From the NCBI GenBank assembly GCA_009910795.1, contig VMEE01000093.1, positions 153,759 through 217,758 of the forward strand: 64,000 nt of DNA, read 5' to 3'. Positions within the stretch are counted from its first letter, which is position 1; every line of letters begins with the position of its first letter. Position numbers and translations under genes: made by a program. Origin of the DNA: Dehalobacter sp. CP (lineage in GTDB: Bacteria > Bacillota_B > Desulfitobacteriia > Desulfitobacteriales > Syntrophobotulaceae). Below are positions 26,819 to 35,027 of this stretch, piece after piece. Under the pieces are notes generated by a model. The model did no database searches. It saw nothing but the letters and a program-made list of their open reading frames with translations, and was not told the origin of the DNA.

Positions 26819-27052
26819 ATGAGAATAGCGGCTGAAATCTATATATTATTGGAAGTTGGTATATTTCTTATCATTGCCTTCCTTTCCTGGTTTCTTTGGG
26901 ATAAACGTTATCGAAAAAATCAGGGAAACGATATACCCAAAGGGTATATGGCTACGGATGAGGTTTTTATCGACCCAGTTAACGGGAAGAAACTTAAAGT
27001 CTATTATGAACCGGAAACCGGTAATCGGTTTTACAAAGAGGTTAAAGACTAA
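26819..27052 (+). CDS. Small single-TM protein
   Basis: 77-residue protein: one N-terminal transmembrane helix (residues about 5-28), a basic stop-transfer segment, then a short soluble part ending in DPVNGKKLKVYYEPETGNRF, a pattern seen in YbjQ-adjacent proteins. I chose ATG 26819, which starts two bases after the YbjQ stop (translational coupling), over the overlapping upstream codon. It is followed by a good terminator. Function unknown. Confidence 0.65.
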   Translation: MRIAAEIYILLEVGIFLIIAFLSWFLWDKRYRKNQGNDIPKGYMATDEVFIDPVNGKKLKVYYEPETGNRFYKEVKD

Positions 27053-27058
27053 CTACAG

Positions 27059-27101
27059 GCCGCTGATGAAGTGGGTATACGATCCTTCATCGCGGCTTTT
27101 T
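27059..27101 (+). terminator. Terminator of the YbjQ operon
   Basis: GCCGC-T-GATGAAG (27059-27071) pairs with CTTCATCGCGGC (27085-27096), with one bulged T, then TTTTT. Confidence 0.85.
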
Positions 27102-27166
27102 CTCGCCTTAAGCAATTTCTATAATTTCTTAATTTATAAAGGATTATAAATTATAGGACAATAATC

Positions 27167-27205
27167 AACTATATTAATATAATTAATTATTATATTAATA
27201 TAGTT
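27167..27205. repeat. Perfect AT-only 17-bp inverted repeat
   Basis: AACTATATTAATATAAT (27167-27183) and its exact complement (27189-27205) flank a five-base centre. It lies just upstream of the -35 box of the DUF2089 operon (27216), so it is either an operator or a cruciform-prone element. Confidence 0.8.
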
Positions 27206-27215
27206 AACACACTAG

Positions 27216-27244
27216 TTGACAAAATTAATATTTGTTGCTATTCT
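27216..27244 (+). promoter_or_regulatory. Promoter of the yvl-like operon
   Basis: TTGACA (27216-27221), 17-base spacer, TATTCT (27239-27244), 42 bases before the DUF2089 start. The -35 is a consensus match. The inverted repeat at 27167-27205 lies upstream of it. Confidence 0.8.
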
Positions 27245-27286
27245 TAATTTGTAAAACCTTAGAGTGGTTCCAATTTGGGGGTGAAA

Positions 27287-27673
27287 ATGATTCAATACAA
27301 AGCGCCGGGTTTGTGTCCGATTTGCGGACATAGCCTGTATGTCAGCAAACTGAACTGTATGAACTGCAACACTACCCTGGAAGGGCAGTTTATCCCATGT
27401 AAATTTTGTCAGCTCCCTCCCGACCAGCTTGAATTTATTGAAGTCTTTATTAAGTGCCGGGGTAACATCAAAGATGTGGAAAAGGAACTGGGAATTTCTT
27501 ACCCTACCGTCAGGGGACGCCTGGACAGCGCCATTCAAGCATTGGGATATAAAGTGGATGGTTCGGATCTGCAGGAGGAAAGAGAAAACCGCAAGGAAAT
27601 TCTGGACGCCCTGGATCGCGGAGAAATCACTTCGCAGGAAGCCGCCAGCCGCCTGAAAAAGGCTGGAAAATAA
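27287..27673 (+). CDS. DUF2089 family putative regulator
   Basis: Protein of 128 aa. A short zinc ribbon (CPICGHSLYVSKLNCMNCN) precedes a helix-turn-helix-like segment (DVEKELGISYPTVRGRLDSA) and a SHOCT-like tail (LDRGEITSQEAASRL), the usual DUF2089 layout. It probably acts as the DNA-binding regulator of this operon. GGGGG lies five bases before ATG 27287; TTG 27275 is a weaker alternative. Next gene begins 31 bases later. Confidence 0.88.
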   Translation: MIQYKAPGLCPICGHSLYVSKLNCMNCNTTLEGQFIPCKFCQLPPDQLEFIEVFIKCRGNIKDVEKELGISYPTVRGRLDSAIQALGYKVDGSDLQEERENRKEILDALDRGEITSQEAASRLKKAGK

Positions 27674-27704
27674 GAAGAGTGGAAATAAGAAAGGGAATGG
27701 TGTC

Positions 27705-28121
27705 ATGAGCAGCGAAAGGTTAAAAGTCCTGGAAATGATCCAAGAGGGTAAAATTACTGCTGCCGAAGGGATGGAGCTTCTGAAAGCCATCGAGGAAAGT
27801 GCGCCTGAAGTCAGTCCTGCCGTGTCGGTTTTTGCGAACCGTTTTTTACGAGTCCGGGTAGAAGGGGAGAAAGCGCCGAAAGTCAACGTCAATATTCCGA
27901 TGAACCTGGTTAAATCGGTGACAAAGCTGGCCAATGCGGCGATGGCCTTCATCCCGCCGGAAGCAAAAAGTGAAATCGACAAAAGAGGAATCGACCTTGA
28001 ATACCTTCTGAATGAACTTATCCAGGAATTAGAACAAGGATCTTCCGGCGGTAAACTGGTAGATGTCGATGTCGATGATCCGCACGAAGGAAGGATGAAA
28101 GTTGAGGTATTTGTGGACTAA
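27705..28121 (+). CDS. YvlB/LiaX N-terminal domain (SHOCT-like) protein
   Basis: Protein of 138 aa. The first 30 residues (VLEMIQEGKITAAEGMELLKAI) form the SHOCT-like YvlB/LiaX N-terminal helical hairpin; the rest is a mixed segment (VNVNIPMNLVKSVTKLAN, FIPPEAKSEIDKRGID) also found in cytoplasmic members. The family is linked to envelope stress (LiaX senses daptomycin in enterococci). It follows a DUF2089 regulator and precedes a YvlD protein, matching the B. subtilis yvlABCD arrangement in part. Confidence 0.82.
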   Translation: MSSERLKVLEMIQEGKITAAEGMELLKAIEESAPEVSPAVSVFANRFLRVRVEGEKAPKVNVNIPMNLVKSVTKLANAAMAFIPPEAKSEIDKRGIDLEYLLNELIQELEQGSSGGKLVDVDVDDPHEGRMKVEVFVD

Positions 28122-28470
28122 GCGGCCGCGAAAAGCTTTTCTGATCGTGGTCAGCATCAGAAACAAAAACCGCAGGAAATGGCTGATTCCTATTCCGGTT
28201 TGGGTAGTGGAAGATACATTCGAGGCCGTACAGGATATCGCCTGGGTAGGGGAGCGGATTCTGAAGCTTTCGGGAAAGCACGATGAGAATAAACAAGCCG
28301 ACAGGGATAAACGCGCTGACAGCCAATGGCGCCAATATATCATAGGGATGCCTGTGAGCGCCGTGCTTCAAGCCGTAAGCGGCATCATCCGGGAGTTGCG
28401 CACCTGCGGCAGATTCAGGATGATTGAGGTTGAAGACAAGGCCATTCAAATTTATGTGGATTTATTTTAA
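28102..28470 (+). CDS. Unknown basic protein in the yvl-like operon
   Basis: Protein of 122 aa overlapping the previous gene by 20 bases, with TTG 28102 (AAGGATGAAAG upstream) or TTG 28111 as start. It has no clear domain. The N-terminus is basic (KRPRKAFLIVVSIRNKNRRK) and moderately hydrophobic; no confident transmembrane helix is seen (IPIPVWVVEDTFEAVQDIAW is the best candidate). Its position between YvlB-like and YvlD-like genes suggests an envelope-related role. Start and function are uncertain. Confidence 0.6.
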   Translation: MRYLWTKRPRKAFLIVVSIRNKNRRKWLIPIPVWVVEDTFEAVQDIAWVGERILKLSGKHDENKQADRDKRADSQWRQYIIGMPVSAVLQAVSGIIRELRTCGRFRMIEVEDKAIQIYVDLF

Positions 28471-28485
28471 TAAGGGGAACAGAAC

Positions 28486-28833
28486 ATGCACAAATGGGTC
28501 CTGACATGTTTAATCAATGTTTTGGCATTGATCATCGCTTCTTATATCGTACCGGGGATTGCGGTAAGTAATCCGCTAGCACTGCTGGGGGCCGGACTGC
28601 TGCTCGGCGTAATCAACCTGCTTATACGGCCTGTGATCCTGCTGCTGACCATTCCTTTCAGCTTACTGACTTTCGGATTATTCATCCTGATCGTCAATAC
28701 CTGGATGGTCATGCTGACGGCAGCCTTGATGCCCGGTCTGGGGATTCACGGGTTCTTCGCAGCCTTTGTGACCTCCCTCATTGTTTCGCTGTGTAATTGG
28801 CTGGTCAAAGATTTAAAAGAAAAGAAAAGATAA
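28486..28833 (+). CDS. YvlD-like phage holin superfamily IV membrane protein
   Basis: Membrane protein of 115 aa with four predicted helices, matching the YvlD/PF04020 family: ALIIASYIVPGIAVSNPLAL, GVINLLIRPVILLLTIPFSL and MLTAALMPGLGIHGF. In other Firmicutes it sits beside YvlB- and PspC-like genes and responds to envelope stress. It is the last gene of the operon (16-base gap) and is followed by a terminator at 28909-28940. Confidence 0.9.
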   Translation: MHKWVLTCLINVLALIIASYIVPGIAVSNPLALLGAGLLLGVINLLIRPVILLLTIPFSLLTFGLFILIVNTWMVMLTAALMPGLGIHGFFAAFVTSLIVSLCNWLVKDLKEKKR

Positions 28834-28908
28834 AGATCGTATAAGAAAAAGAGCGGACAAAACCGCCTGCCTGAACAGAGATGTCGAATTTTGTTTGATG
28901 CAGCGTAG

Positions 28909-28940
28909 CCCTTCGGGAATATATCCTGAAGGGTTTCTGT
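28909..28940 (+). terminator. Terminator of the yvl-like operon
   Basis: CCCTTCGGGA (28909-28918) pairs with TCCTGAAGGG (28924-28933), then TTTCTGTT. The interval 28834-29254 otherwise has no gene; a 23-codon minus-strand frame at 28949-29026 (codons for HTIEEAVSLFQAKEKIR) may be a relic but cannot be assigned. Confidence 0.7.
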
Positions 28941-29254
28941 TATTCAGCTTACCGGATCTTTTCTTTTGCCTGGAACAACGAGACTGCCTCTTCGATCGTA
29001 TGGCAACTGTTCAAGCTCACCTGACTACAAATGTTAACTTATTCAATTGATCAATCATAGAATAAAACCAAGATTTACATCTGGATATGGATTGTCCGAA
29101 TACTTAAAAGGAATGCACAGACCGATGAAGAATGTTATAATTATAGGAAGAATGATCTTTTATTATTTTTAATGTGGATTTAAGGTTATTTTCGTATGAT
29201 TTTGTAGAAATAGGGAATAACCGATCCTTTTAGGAGCGTTGATGGACATTGGGA

Positions 29255-29986
29255 ATGAATAAAATCCTCAAGCTGCTTGGGCTGAATATTGGCATAGCCG
29301 CCGTGCTGATTGTTATCTTTTCCCCGGGAATTGTCGGATTAAAAATAGGGGGATCCGGCGCATTTGTCACCGCTTTGAGCTGTACGATCTTATTTATCTG
29401 TGCAGTCCTGTTTCTTTATGGCAATTACAAAATGTTGATGGAAAAAGTAAAAATGGTTCAGACCAAAGAGCTTGATTCTCCGGAGGAATATGCAGCAGCC
29501 TTACGGCTTCATCGCCATAAAAAGACGTTTGCCGAAACCATCGATCTGCTGACCGGACAAATTGAGAGAATTGAAAAGAAACAGGAAACTATTATAGATG
29601 TCCTGCAGCAGAAATTCAGCCCGTCAGAAATGAGCTTCCAAAAGTTTCAGGCAGTGGTCACCGAAGTGGGAGAAGTTTTCTATATTAATATCAAAAGCAT
29701 TATCAATCGGCTCAATGCCTTTGATGAAGAAGATTACATATTTATCACGCGCAAAGCAGGAAAATCGCTTTCGGAAGAATTCAGGAAAGAAAAACTCAGT
29801 GTCTATCATGAGCATATGGCATTTGTCAGCAATGCGGCACAGCAAAACGAACAAATCTTGCTGAAACTGGATAAGCTGCTGCTTGAAATATCCAAATTAA
29901 CCAGTCTGGAAAGCAGTGAAATTGAAAATATGCCAGGCATGGAAGAAATTAATAACCTGATTCAACAAGTCAAATATTATCGGTAA
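29255..29986 (+). CDS. Two-TM coiled-coil protein of a VWA-TelA module
   Basis: Protein of 243 aa: two N-terminal transmembrane helices (residues about 6-26 and 34-56), then a long soluble part rich in coiled coil (KMVQTKELDSPEEYAAALRL, IERIEKKQETIIDVLQQKF). Start ATG 29255 is used; TTG 29249 is an alternative. In Bacillus, telA-type genes are partnered by xpaC, which also has two N-terminal helices; this gene holds that position, but similarity to XpaC cannot be confirmed here. It is separated from the VWA gene by only 18 bases. Confidence 0.65.
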   Translation: MNKILKLLGLNIGIAAVLIVIFSPGIVGLKIGGSGAFVTALSCTILFICAVLFLYGNYKMLMEKVKMVQTKELDSPEEYAAALRLHRHKKTFAETIDLLTGQIERIEKKQETIIDVLQQKFSPSEMSFQKFQAVVTEVGEVFYINIKSIINRLNAFDEEDYIFITRKAGKSLSEEFRKEKLSVYHEHMAFVSNAAQQNEQILLKLDKLLLEISKLTSLESSEIENMPGMEEINNLIQQVKYYR

Positions 29987-30004
29987 AGGGAAGGGATCAA
30001 AAGA

Positions 30005-31699
30005 ATGGCAAGAGTAGGTTCTCCAAAAAAGCTCCTGATTCTGCTGGGTGCTGCGGTTTTTGTCTTCACTGTTGTCTACTTCGGTATTTCGCTGACGAAG
30101 AACTTAGGGAAAGATGATGTCCAGGTAAATGCTGAAAAAGCAGGAAAGACCCTGGAAAGCATCGTCCAAGACATCAAAGTGAATCAGACTGATCTCGTCA
30201 AGGGACAAGTGAACCTGGATGCGGCTAAACTGAAAGATTCCCTGCCGAATATCTCCAAATATCCCGCGCAGGTAGACAAGACGACGGATGCCTATGTGGA
30301 AATATTCTCTTCCACGGAAAAAGCGGGCAGCGGTACGGACGGCTGGTTAACGGAAGTCGCCACAGACTTTAATAACGCTGGAATCATGGTGGACGGAAAA
30401 CCGGTATCGGTCAGGATCCGGGGGATTGCCTCCGGTGTGGCTGCCGACTACATTACTTCCGGCAAGTATGTGCCGGATGCGTTTTCACCTTCCAATGAAC
30501 TTTGGGGTGAAATGATAAAGTCTGAGGGCGTACAGACCCAGCTGGTAGAGAAGAAGCTGGCCGGAAATGTAGCCGGAATCCTGATCTCCAAGTCGAAAAA
30601 CGAGGAACTGATCAAAAAATACGGCGCCATTAATATCAAAACAGTTACAGATGCAGTCTCGGCCAATGAACTGGCCATGGGATATACCAATCCTTTTGCC
30701 AGCTCGACAGGATTGAATTTCCTGATAACGGCCTTGGATACATTTGACAGCAGCAATTTGTTAAGTGATAAAGCAAAAAAGGGCTTTGAAACGTTCCAGA
30801 ACAATATTCCGTTCGTAGCCTATACCACCCTGCAGATGAGAGATTCTGCCAAGTCCGGTGTACTGGACGGATTCATGCTGGAATATCAGACATATGCCAA
30901 TTCGCCGGAGCTGCAATCGGATTACGTCTTCACACCGTTTGGGGTAAGACATGACAGCCCGGTTTATGCCATTGGCAATTTATCTTCAGAAAAAACAAAT
31001 ATCCTGAAAACCTTTATTGATTTTGCCAAGCAGGACAAATACCAGAAATTGGCCACCAAGTATGGATTCAATCATTTGAATGAGTATAAGTCCGAGCTGG
31101 GACCGGTTAACGGAAGCGTCATCAGCAAAGCCCAGGAATTGTGGAAAGAAAAGAAGAACGGTACCAAAAATATTTGTGCCGTTTTCATCGCCGATGTTTC
31201 CGGAAGCATGGCCGGGGAGCCTTTGAACAAGCTGAAACAGTCCTTGCTGCAGGGAGCAAACTTTATCGGCAAAGACAATCGGGTAGGTTTGATTTCTTAT
31301 TCCAACAATGTCACGATTAATCTTCCGATCCAACCGTTTGATATCACCCAGCGTTCTTATTTTGTAGGGGCTGTCAATAGTCTGGAAGCCAATGGTAATA
31401 CGGCAACATTTGATGCGATCGCAGTTGCCACTCAGATGATTCAGGAACAGACGGCATCCAATCCGGATCTGAAACCAATGATCTTTGTCCTGAGTGACGG
31501 GGCAACCAATAGAGGCCATAGCCTGGATGAAATCCGAAGTGTGCTCGAAACGTATCAAATTCCGATTTACACGATCGGCTATAATGCCAAAATTGAGGCG
31601 CTGCAAAGCATCTCCAGTATTAACGAGGCTGCGAGTATCAACGCCGATACCGATAATGTCGTCTATCAGCTCGGCAACCTTTTCAATGCACAAATGTAA
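30005..31699 (+). CDS. Exported VWA-domain protein with solute-binding-like N-terminal half
   Basis: 564 residues: an N-terminal membrane anchor (residues about 8-27), a region resembling periplasmic binding proteins (SSTEKAGSGTDGWLTEVATD ... FSPSNELWGEMIKS ... YTNPFASSTGLNFL) and a C-terminal von Willebrand factor A domain starting near residue 390. The MIDAS metal site is intact: DVSGS at 397-401, a Thr in ATFDAIAV and LSDGATNRG. It is encoded between the coiled-coil membrane protein and TelA, so the three probably work as one complex at the membrane. The substrate or stress is unknown. Confidence 0.85.
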   Translation: MARVGSPKKLLILLGAAVFVFTVVYFGISLTKNLGKDDVQVNAEKAGKTLESIVQDIKVNQTDLVKGQVNLDAAKLKDSLPNISKYPAQVDKTTDAYVEIFSSTEKAGSGTDGWLTEVATDFNNAGIMVDGKPVSVRIRGIASGVAADYITSGKYVPDAFSPSNELWGEMIKSEGVQTQLVEKKLAGNVAGILISKSKNEELIKKYGAINIKTVTDAVSANELAMGYTNPFASSTGLNFLITALDTFDSSNLLSDKAKKGFETFQNNIPFVAYTTLQMRDSAKSGVLDGFMLEYQTYANSPELQSDYVFTPFGVRHDSPVYAIGNLSSEKTNILKTFIDFAKQDKYQKLATKYGFNHLNEYKSELGPVNGSVISKAQELWKEKKNGTKNICAVFIADVSGSMAGEPLNKLKQSLLQGANFIGKDNRVGLISYSNNVTINLPIQPFDITQRSYFVGAVNSLEANGNTATFDAIAVATQMIQEQTASNPDLKPMIFVLSDGATNRGHSLDEIRSVLETYQIPIYTIGYNAKIEALQSISSINEAASINADTDNVVYQLGNLFNAQM

Positions 31700-31751
31700 A
31701 AAACGCCAAGATACTATAATATAGGACGGATAAATAAGGGAGGACAAGGAA

Positions 31752-32894
31752 ATGTCTTTTTCGATGGAAGTCGCCAATGAAGCGGCCATTAAACAGGAAG
31801 TGATCGAACAGGTTCAGCCGGTGCCTGAAGAGGTGGCCCAGCTGCAAACTTTAGCCAATACTAACGTCGCGGAAATCATGTCTTTGGACGTCGCATCGCT
31901 GGAGAGCAGACGGCAGATCCTGCAGTCTCTGGATTCTTTCGGGACGGCCACCATGAAAAACTCATCTGAGAAGAATTCCCTGCTCCAGATCACTGTGGGC
32001 AATTTAGCCAAAGACGGAGACGAAGGCGGCGTCGTCGCTCAGGGATTGATGGAACTTCACCGGGAATTAAAGGACCTGGACCCGAGTATCATTGATTTTA
32101 CGAAAACAGGATTCCTCGGTAAAATTTTTAACCCGATCAGAGCCTATTTTGATAAATATGAGAAGGCGGATTCAGCCATTGCCGATATTGTCGTTTCTTT
32201 GGAAAAAGGAAAGACGACCTTAAAGAATGACAATACAACACTGGAGATTGAGCAGCAATCCATGCGGGATCTGACCAAGAAACTCCGCAAAGAAATTGAG
32301 CTCGGAACACTGATGGACCAGGCGATTGAGAAGCAAGCAGAAATAGCGAAGGCCAATAACGAAGACCCGGAAAAAATCAAATTTATTACGGAAGAAGTGC
32401 TCTTCCCTCTCCGGCAGCGGCTGATGGATCTGCAGCAGATGATCGTCGTAAACCAGCAGGGCATCATGGCTATTGAAATTGTGATCCGCAACAATAAAGA
32501 GCTGATCCGGGGTGTCGACCGGGCTAAAAACGTTACAATTTCTGCTCTGCGAATCTCGGTAACGATCGCGAGCGCTCTTTATAACCAGAAGATCGTCTTG
32601 AAAAAGATCCAGCTCTTAAACGAAACCACCAATAATATCATCAGCAGTACTTCCAAAATGCTCAAAGAACAGGGAATGGAGATCCATAAGCAGGCGATGG
32701 AAGCAAATATTTCCGTCGATACCCTGAAAAGCGCCTTTGCAGATGCTTTGTCCGCTCTGGATTCCATCAGTACCTATAAGCAAGAAGCCCTTCCCAGAAT
32801 GCGGGATACGATCAATCAGTTCAAGGAACTAGCTGAAAAAGGGGAACAGCAGATCCAGCAGCTGGAAAACGGTCATAAATTGTCGTTCCTGTAA
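31752..32894 (+). CDS. TelA-family toxic anion resistance protein
   Basis: Protein of 380 aa, fully helical and soluble. TelA/KlaA-type motifs are visible: LQITVGNLAKDGDEGG, FLGKIFNPIRAYFDKYEKAD, and VNQQGIMAIEIVIRNNKELI RGV, with a coiled-coil C-terminus. Homologues are linked to tellurite, nisin and other envelope-active agent resistance. GGGAGGACAAGG lies before ATG 31752. It ends the three-gene operon that starts at 29255. Confidence 0.9.
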   Translation: MSFSMEVANEAAIKQEVIEQVQPVPEEVAQLQTLANTNVAEIMSLDVASLESRRQILQSLDSFGTATMKNSSEKNSLLQITVGNLAKDGDEGGVVAQGLMELHRELKDLDPSIIDFTKTGFLGKIFNPIRAYFDKYEKADSAIADIVVSLEKGKTTLKNDNTTLEIEQQSMRDLTKKLRKEIELGTLMDQAIEKQAEIAKANNEDPEKIKFITEEVLFPLRQRLMDLQQMIVVNQQGIMAIEIVIRNNKELIRGVDRAKNVTISALRISVTIASALYNQKIVLKKIQLLNETTNNIISSTSKMLKEQGMEIHKQAMEANISVDTLKSAFADALSALDSISTYKQEALPRMRDTINQFKELAEKGEQQIQQLENGHKLSFL

Positions 32895-33018
32895 GTCACA
32901 AAACTTATGAATAAAGGACATTAGCTTGATTAGGCGCACCCTGATGATGAATGATCGTTTGCGGAATGAATACTGCTTTTTTGGGAGAAAATGAAGGAAA
33001 AACCAAAGGAGAACCGTT

Positions 33019-33888
33019 ATGACAGAAGCAATCATTCCGCAGCCGACTTTCCCTGCGCAGCACCAGGATTTTCAGCCCGGACTGGAAACATTAATGAACC
33101 CGAGCCCTGCCTTTGAGGATCCCAACTATCAGCCGGGAGGCAAACTCCGGGGGAAAATTGCCCTGATCAGCGGAGGGGACAGCGGGATCGGCAGGGCCGT
33201 TGCGATTCTCTATGCCAAAGAAGGCGCCGACCTGGCAATTATCTATTTCAATGAACATCAGGATGCAGAAATGACCAAGGCAAGAATAGAACAGCTTGGC
33301 CGTCGCTGCCTGCTGATCGCAGGGGATGTCGGCGACGAGATGTTCTGCAATCAGGCCGTCCGGGAAACGATCCAAACCTTTGGTCATCTGGATATTCTGG
33401 TCAATAATGCCGGGGAGCAGCATCCCCAGAACTCTATTCTGGATATCACTTCCGAACAGCTGGAAAGAACATTCAGGACAAACATCTTTGCCATGTTTTA
33501 CCTGACCCGCGCCGCACTGCCTCATCTCCAAAAAGGCGCTGCGATTATCAATACGGCTTCAATTACCGCCTATCAAGGTGAAGTCCGTTTAATCGATTAT
33601 GCTTCTTCGAAAGGTGCAGTCGTATCTTTTACGCGGTCTCTGTCCGAATCCTTAGCCAAACAGGGAATCAGGGTCAACGGCGTAGCACCCGGCCCGATCT
33701 GGACTCCGCTTATTCCCGCTTCTTTCAGTGCCGAGGAAGTTCATACCTTCGGCAGTACGAACCCGATGCAGCGTGCCGGCCAGCCGGTGGAGCTTGCTCC
33801 CGCCTACCTTTTTCTGGCCGATGCCGATTCCGCCTATATGTCAGGCCAAATCCTGCATATCAACGGCGGGACGATTATCAATAATTAG
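33019..33888 (+). CDS. Short-chain dehydrogenase/reductase (YhdF/YdaD-like)
   Basis: NAD(P)-dependent oxidoreductase of 289 aa with an N-terminal extension (IPQPTFPAQHQDFQPG) typical of the Bacillus general-stress subgroup. The nucleotide-binding site is SGGDSGIGRAVA, then NNAGEQHPQ, and the catalytic Ser/Tyr/Lys are in the NTASITAYQG and IDYASSKGA blocks. Substrate unknown. RBS AAAGGAG is good. It is followed by a strong terminator. Confidence 0.92.
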   Translation: MTEAIIPQPTFPAQHQDFQPGLETLMNPSPAFEDPNYQPGGKLRGKIALISGGDSGIGRAVAILYAKEGADLAIIYFNEHQDAEMTKARIEQLGRRCLLIAGDVGDEMFCNQAVRETIQTFGHLDILVNNAGEQHPQNSILDITSEQLERTFRTNIFAMFYLTRAALPHLQKGAAIINTASITAYQGEVRLIDYASSKGAVVSFTRSLSESLAKQGIRVNGVAPGPIWTPLIPASFSAEEVHTFGSTNPMQRAGQPVELAPAYLFLADADSAYMSGQILHINGGTIINN

Positions 33889-33962
33889 AAGAAGCGAGGT
33901 TTATAGGCCTGTTCGCTTTGCAAAACAGTTTTAAGCAGGCGGCTTAATAAAAATGCTGCTGT

Positions 33963-33994
33963 TTCCGTGGAAAGGTGTTCCACGGAATTTTTTT
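33963..33994 (+). terminator. Strong Rho-independent terminator
   Basis: TTCCGTGGAA (33963-33972), five-base loop AGGTG, TTCCACGGAA (33978-33987) and seven T. Confidence 0.92.
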
Positions 33995-34014
33995 GTCAAG
34001 ACAAGGAGGAACCA

Positions 34015-34066
34015 TTGACACATATATCGTCAGATGATATATTATATATCGTTAAAAGATATATCG
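34015..34066 (+). promoter_or_regulatory. PadR operon promoter with overlapping operator repeats
   Basis: TTGACA (34015-34020), 17-base spacer, TATATT (34038-34043). Three copies of ATATATCG lie at 34022-34029, 34044-34051 and 34059-34066, and GATATATTATATATC (34036-34050) is a perfect palindrome over the -10 box. This strongly suggests autorepression by the PadR protein. Confidence 0.8.
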
Positions 34067-34079
34067 GAGGATGATTGGT

Positions 34080-34400
34080 TTGGATAATCATACACCTTTG
34101 ACAGAAGCCTTGTTTTATATCTTATTGGCAGTTCGCACACCGAATCATGGCTACGGGATTATTCAGGATATCAGCGAAATGACCGGCGGAAGAGTCACAT
34201 TAGGACCGGGGACCTTATACGGGGCGATTAATTCCATGCTTTCAAAAGGGTGGATCCGTTTATACAGTGAGGATAAGGAATCCAGAAAGAAAAAAGAGTA
34301 CCTTCTAACGGGCCGGGGTGTGGAAGTCTTTCAGCACGAAGTTCAAAGGCTGAATGAACTTGTTAAGAATGCAAAAAAGATGGATGAGGGGCGGAACTAA
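34080..34400 (+). CDS. PadR-family transcriptional regulator
   Basis: Winged-helix repressor of 106 aa. Family blocks: ALFYILLAVRTPNHGYGIIQ, TGGRVTLGPGTLYGAINSML and GWIRLYSEDKESRKKKEYLL. I place the start at TTG 34080, nine bases after GGAGG (34066-34070), since ATG 34071 directly abuts that site. The DUF2812 gene begins three bases after its stop, the standard PadR-DUF2812 pair. It probably represses both genes by binding the ATATATCG repeats. Confidence 0.9.
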   Translation: MDNHTPLTEALFYILLAVRTPNHGYGIIQDISEMTGGRVTLGPGTLYGAINSMLSKGWIRLYSEDKESRKKKEYLLTGRGVEVFQHEVQRLNELVKNAKKMDEGRN

Positions 34401-34403
34401 AAG

Positions 34404-34919
34404 ATGTTAAAATTCAGAATGTATTATGACAAAGATGCCGAACAGGATTGGCTTCAAAAAATGTCTTTAGAAGGATGGGCTTTGAAAAGATTTTTCCTTG
34501 GATTTTATACGTTTGTGCCTTGTGAACCCGGTGAATACAATTATCAGATAGATTTACTGGATAATTGGAACGGCGACAAGGCTGATTATGCATCTTTCAT
34601 GACGGATACGGGCGTAGAAGTCATCGGTCAGTGGTGGAGATGGGTCTTTTTGCGGAAAAAGGCTGCAGACGGGCCCTTTGAGATGTATACGGATGCCCAA
34701 TCTAAAATCATGCAATACAGTAAGATCAAGCGTTTTTTCACCGTTTTTTTGGCCATAGAAATCATCTGTTTCTTGGTGGAGTTGATGGCAGCCATTGATA
34801 GCGGTGAGGTTCTCTTTGGGGCTTTTACAGTGTTACTTGGGATCATTGCTTTAGCGATGTTAAAGATCGTGTGGAAATGCCAGTGGAAAATTGAGCAGTT
34901 AAAACGTGAGGAAATATGA
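34404..34919 (+). CDS. DUF2812 family membrane protein
   Basis: Protein of 171 aa. The soluble N-terminal half shows the family pattern (RMYYDKDAEQDWLQKMSLEG, WALKRFFLGFYTF, YNYQIDLLDNW), followed by two transmembrane helices (about residues 107-126 and 130-149) and a basic tail. It is almost always encoded next to a PadR regulator, as here. It may act as a membrane stress or antimicrobial response component. Function unknown. Confidence 0.88.
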   Translation: MLKFRMYYDKDAEQDWLQKMSLEGWALKRFFLGFYTFVPCEPGEYNYQIDLLDNWNGDKADYASFMTDTGVEVIGQWWRWVFLRKKAADGPFEMYTDAQSKIMQYSKIKRFFTVFLAIEIICFLVELMAAIDSGEVLFGAFTVLLGIIALAMLKIVWKCQWKIEQLKREEI

Positions 34920-34927
34920 AGAAGTGA

Positions 34928-34953
34928 CAGCCTTGGGACAAGGCTGTTTTTTT
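34928..34953 (+). terminator. Terminator of the PadR operon
   Basis: CAGCCTTG (34928-34935), GGA loop, CAAGGCTG (34939-34946) and seven T. Confidence 0.92.
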
Positions 34954-35027
34954 ATGACAAGCGCTGATAGCATGGGGAAAATAAAGGAGAACGAATTTAT
35001 TTGGAGAATTTTACTAAAATGAAGTCC

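Noticed and set aside
28949..29026. Short minus-strand frame resembling a protein C-terminus
   Set aside because: Only 23 codons, no start context, no family; kept only as a note in the intergenic description.
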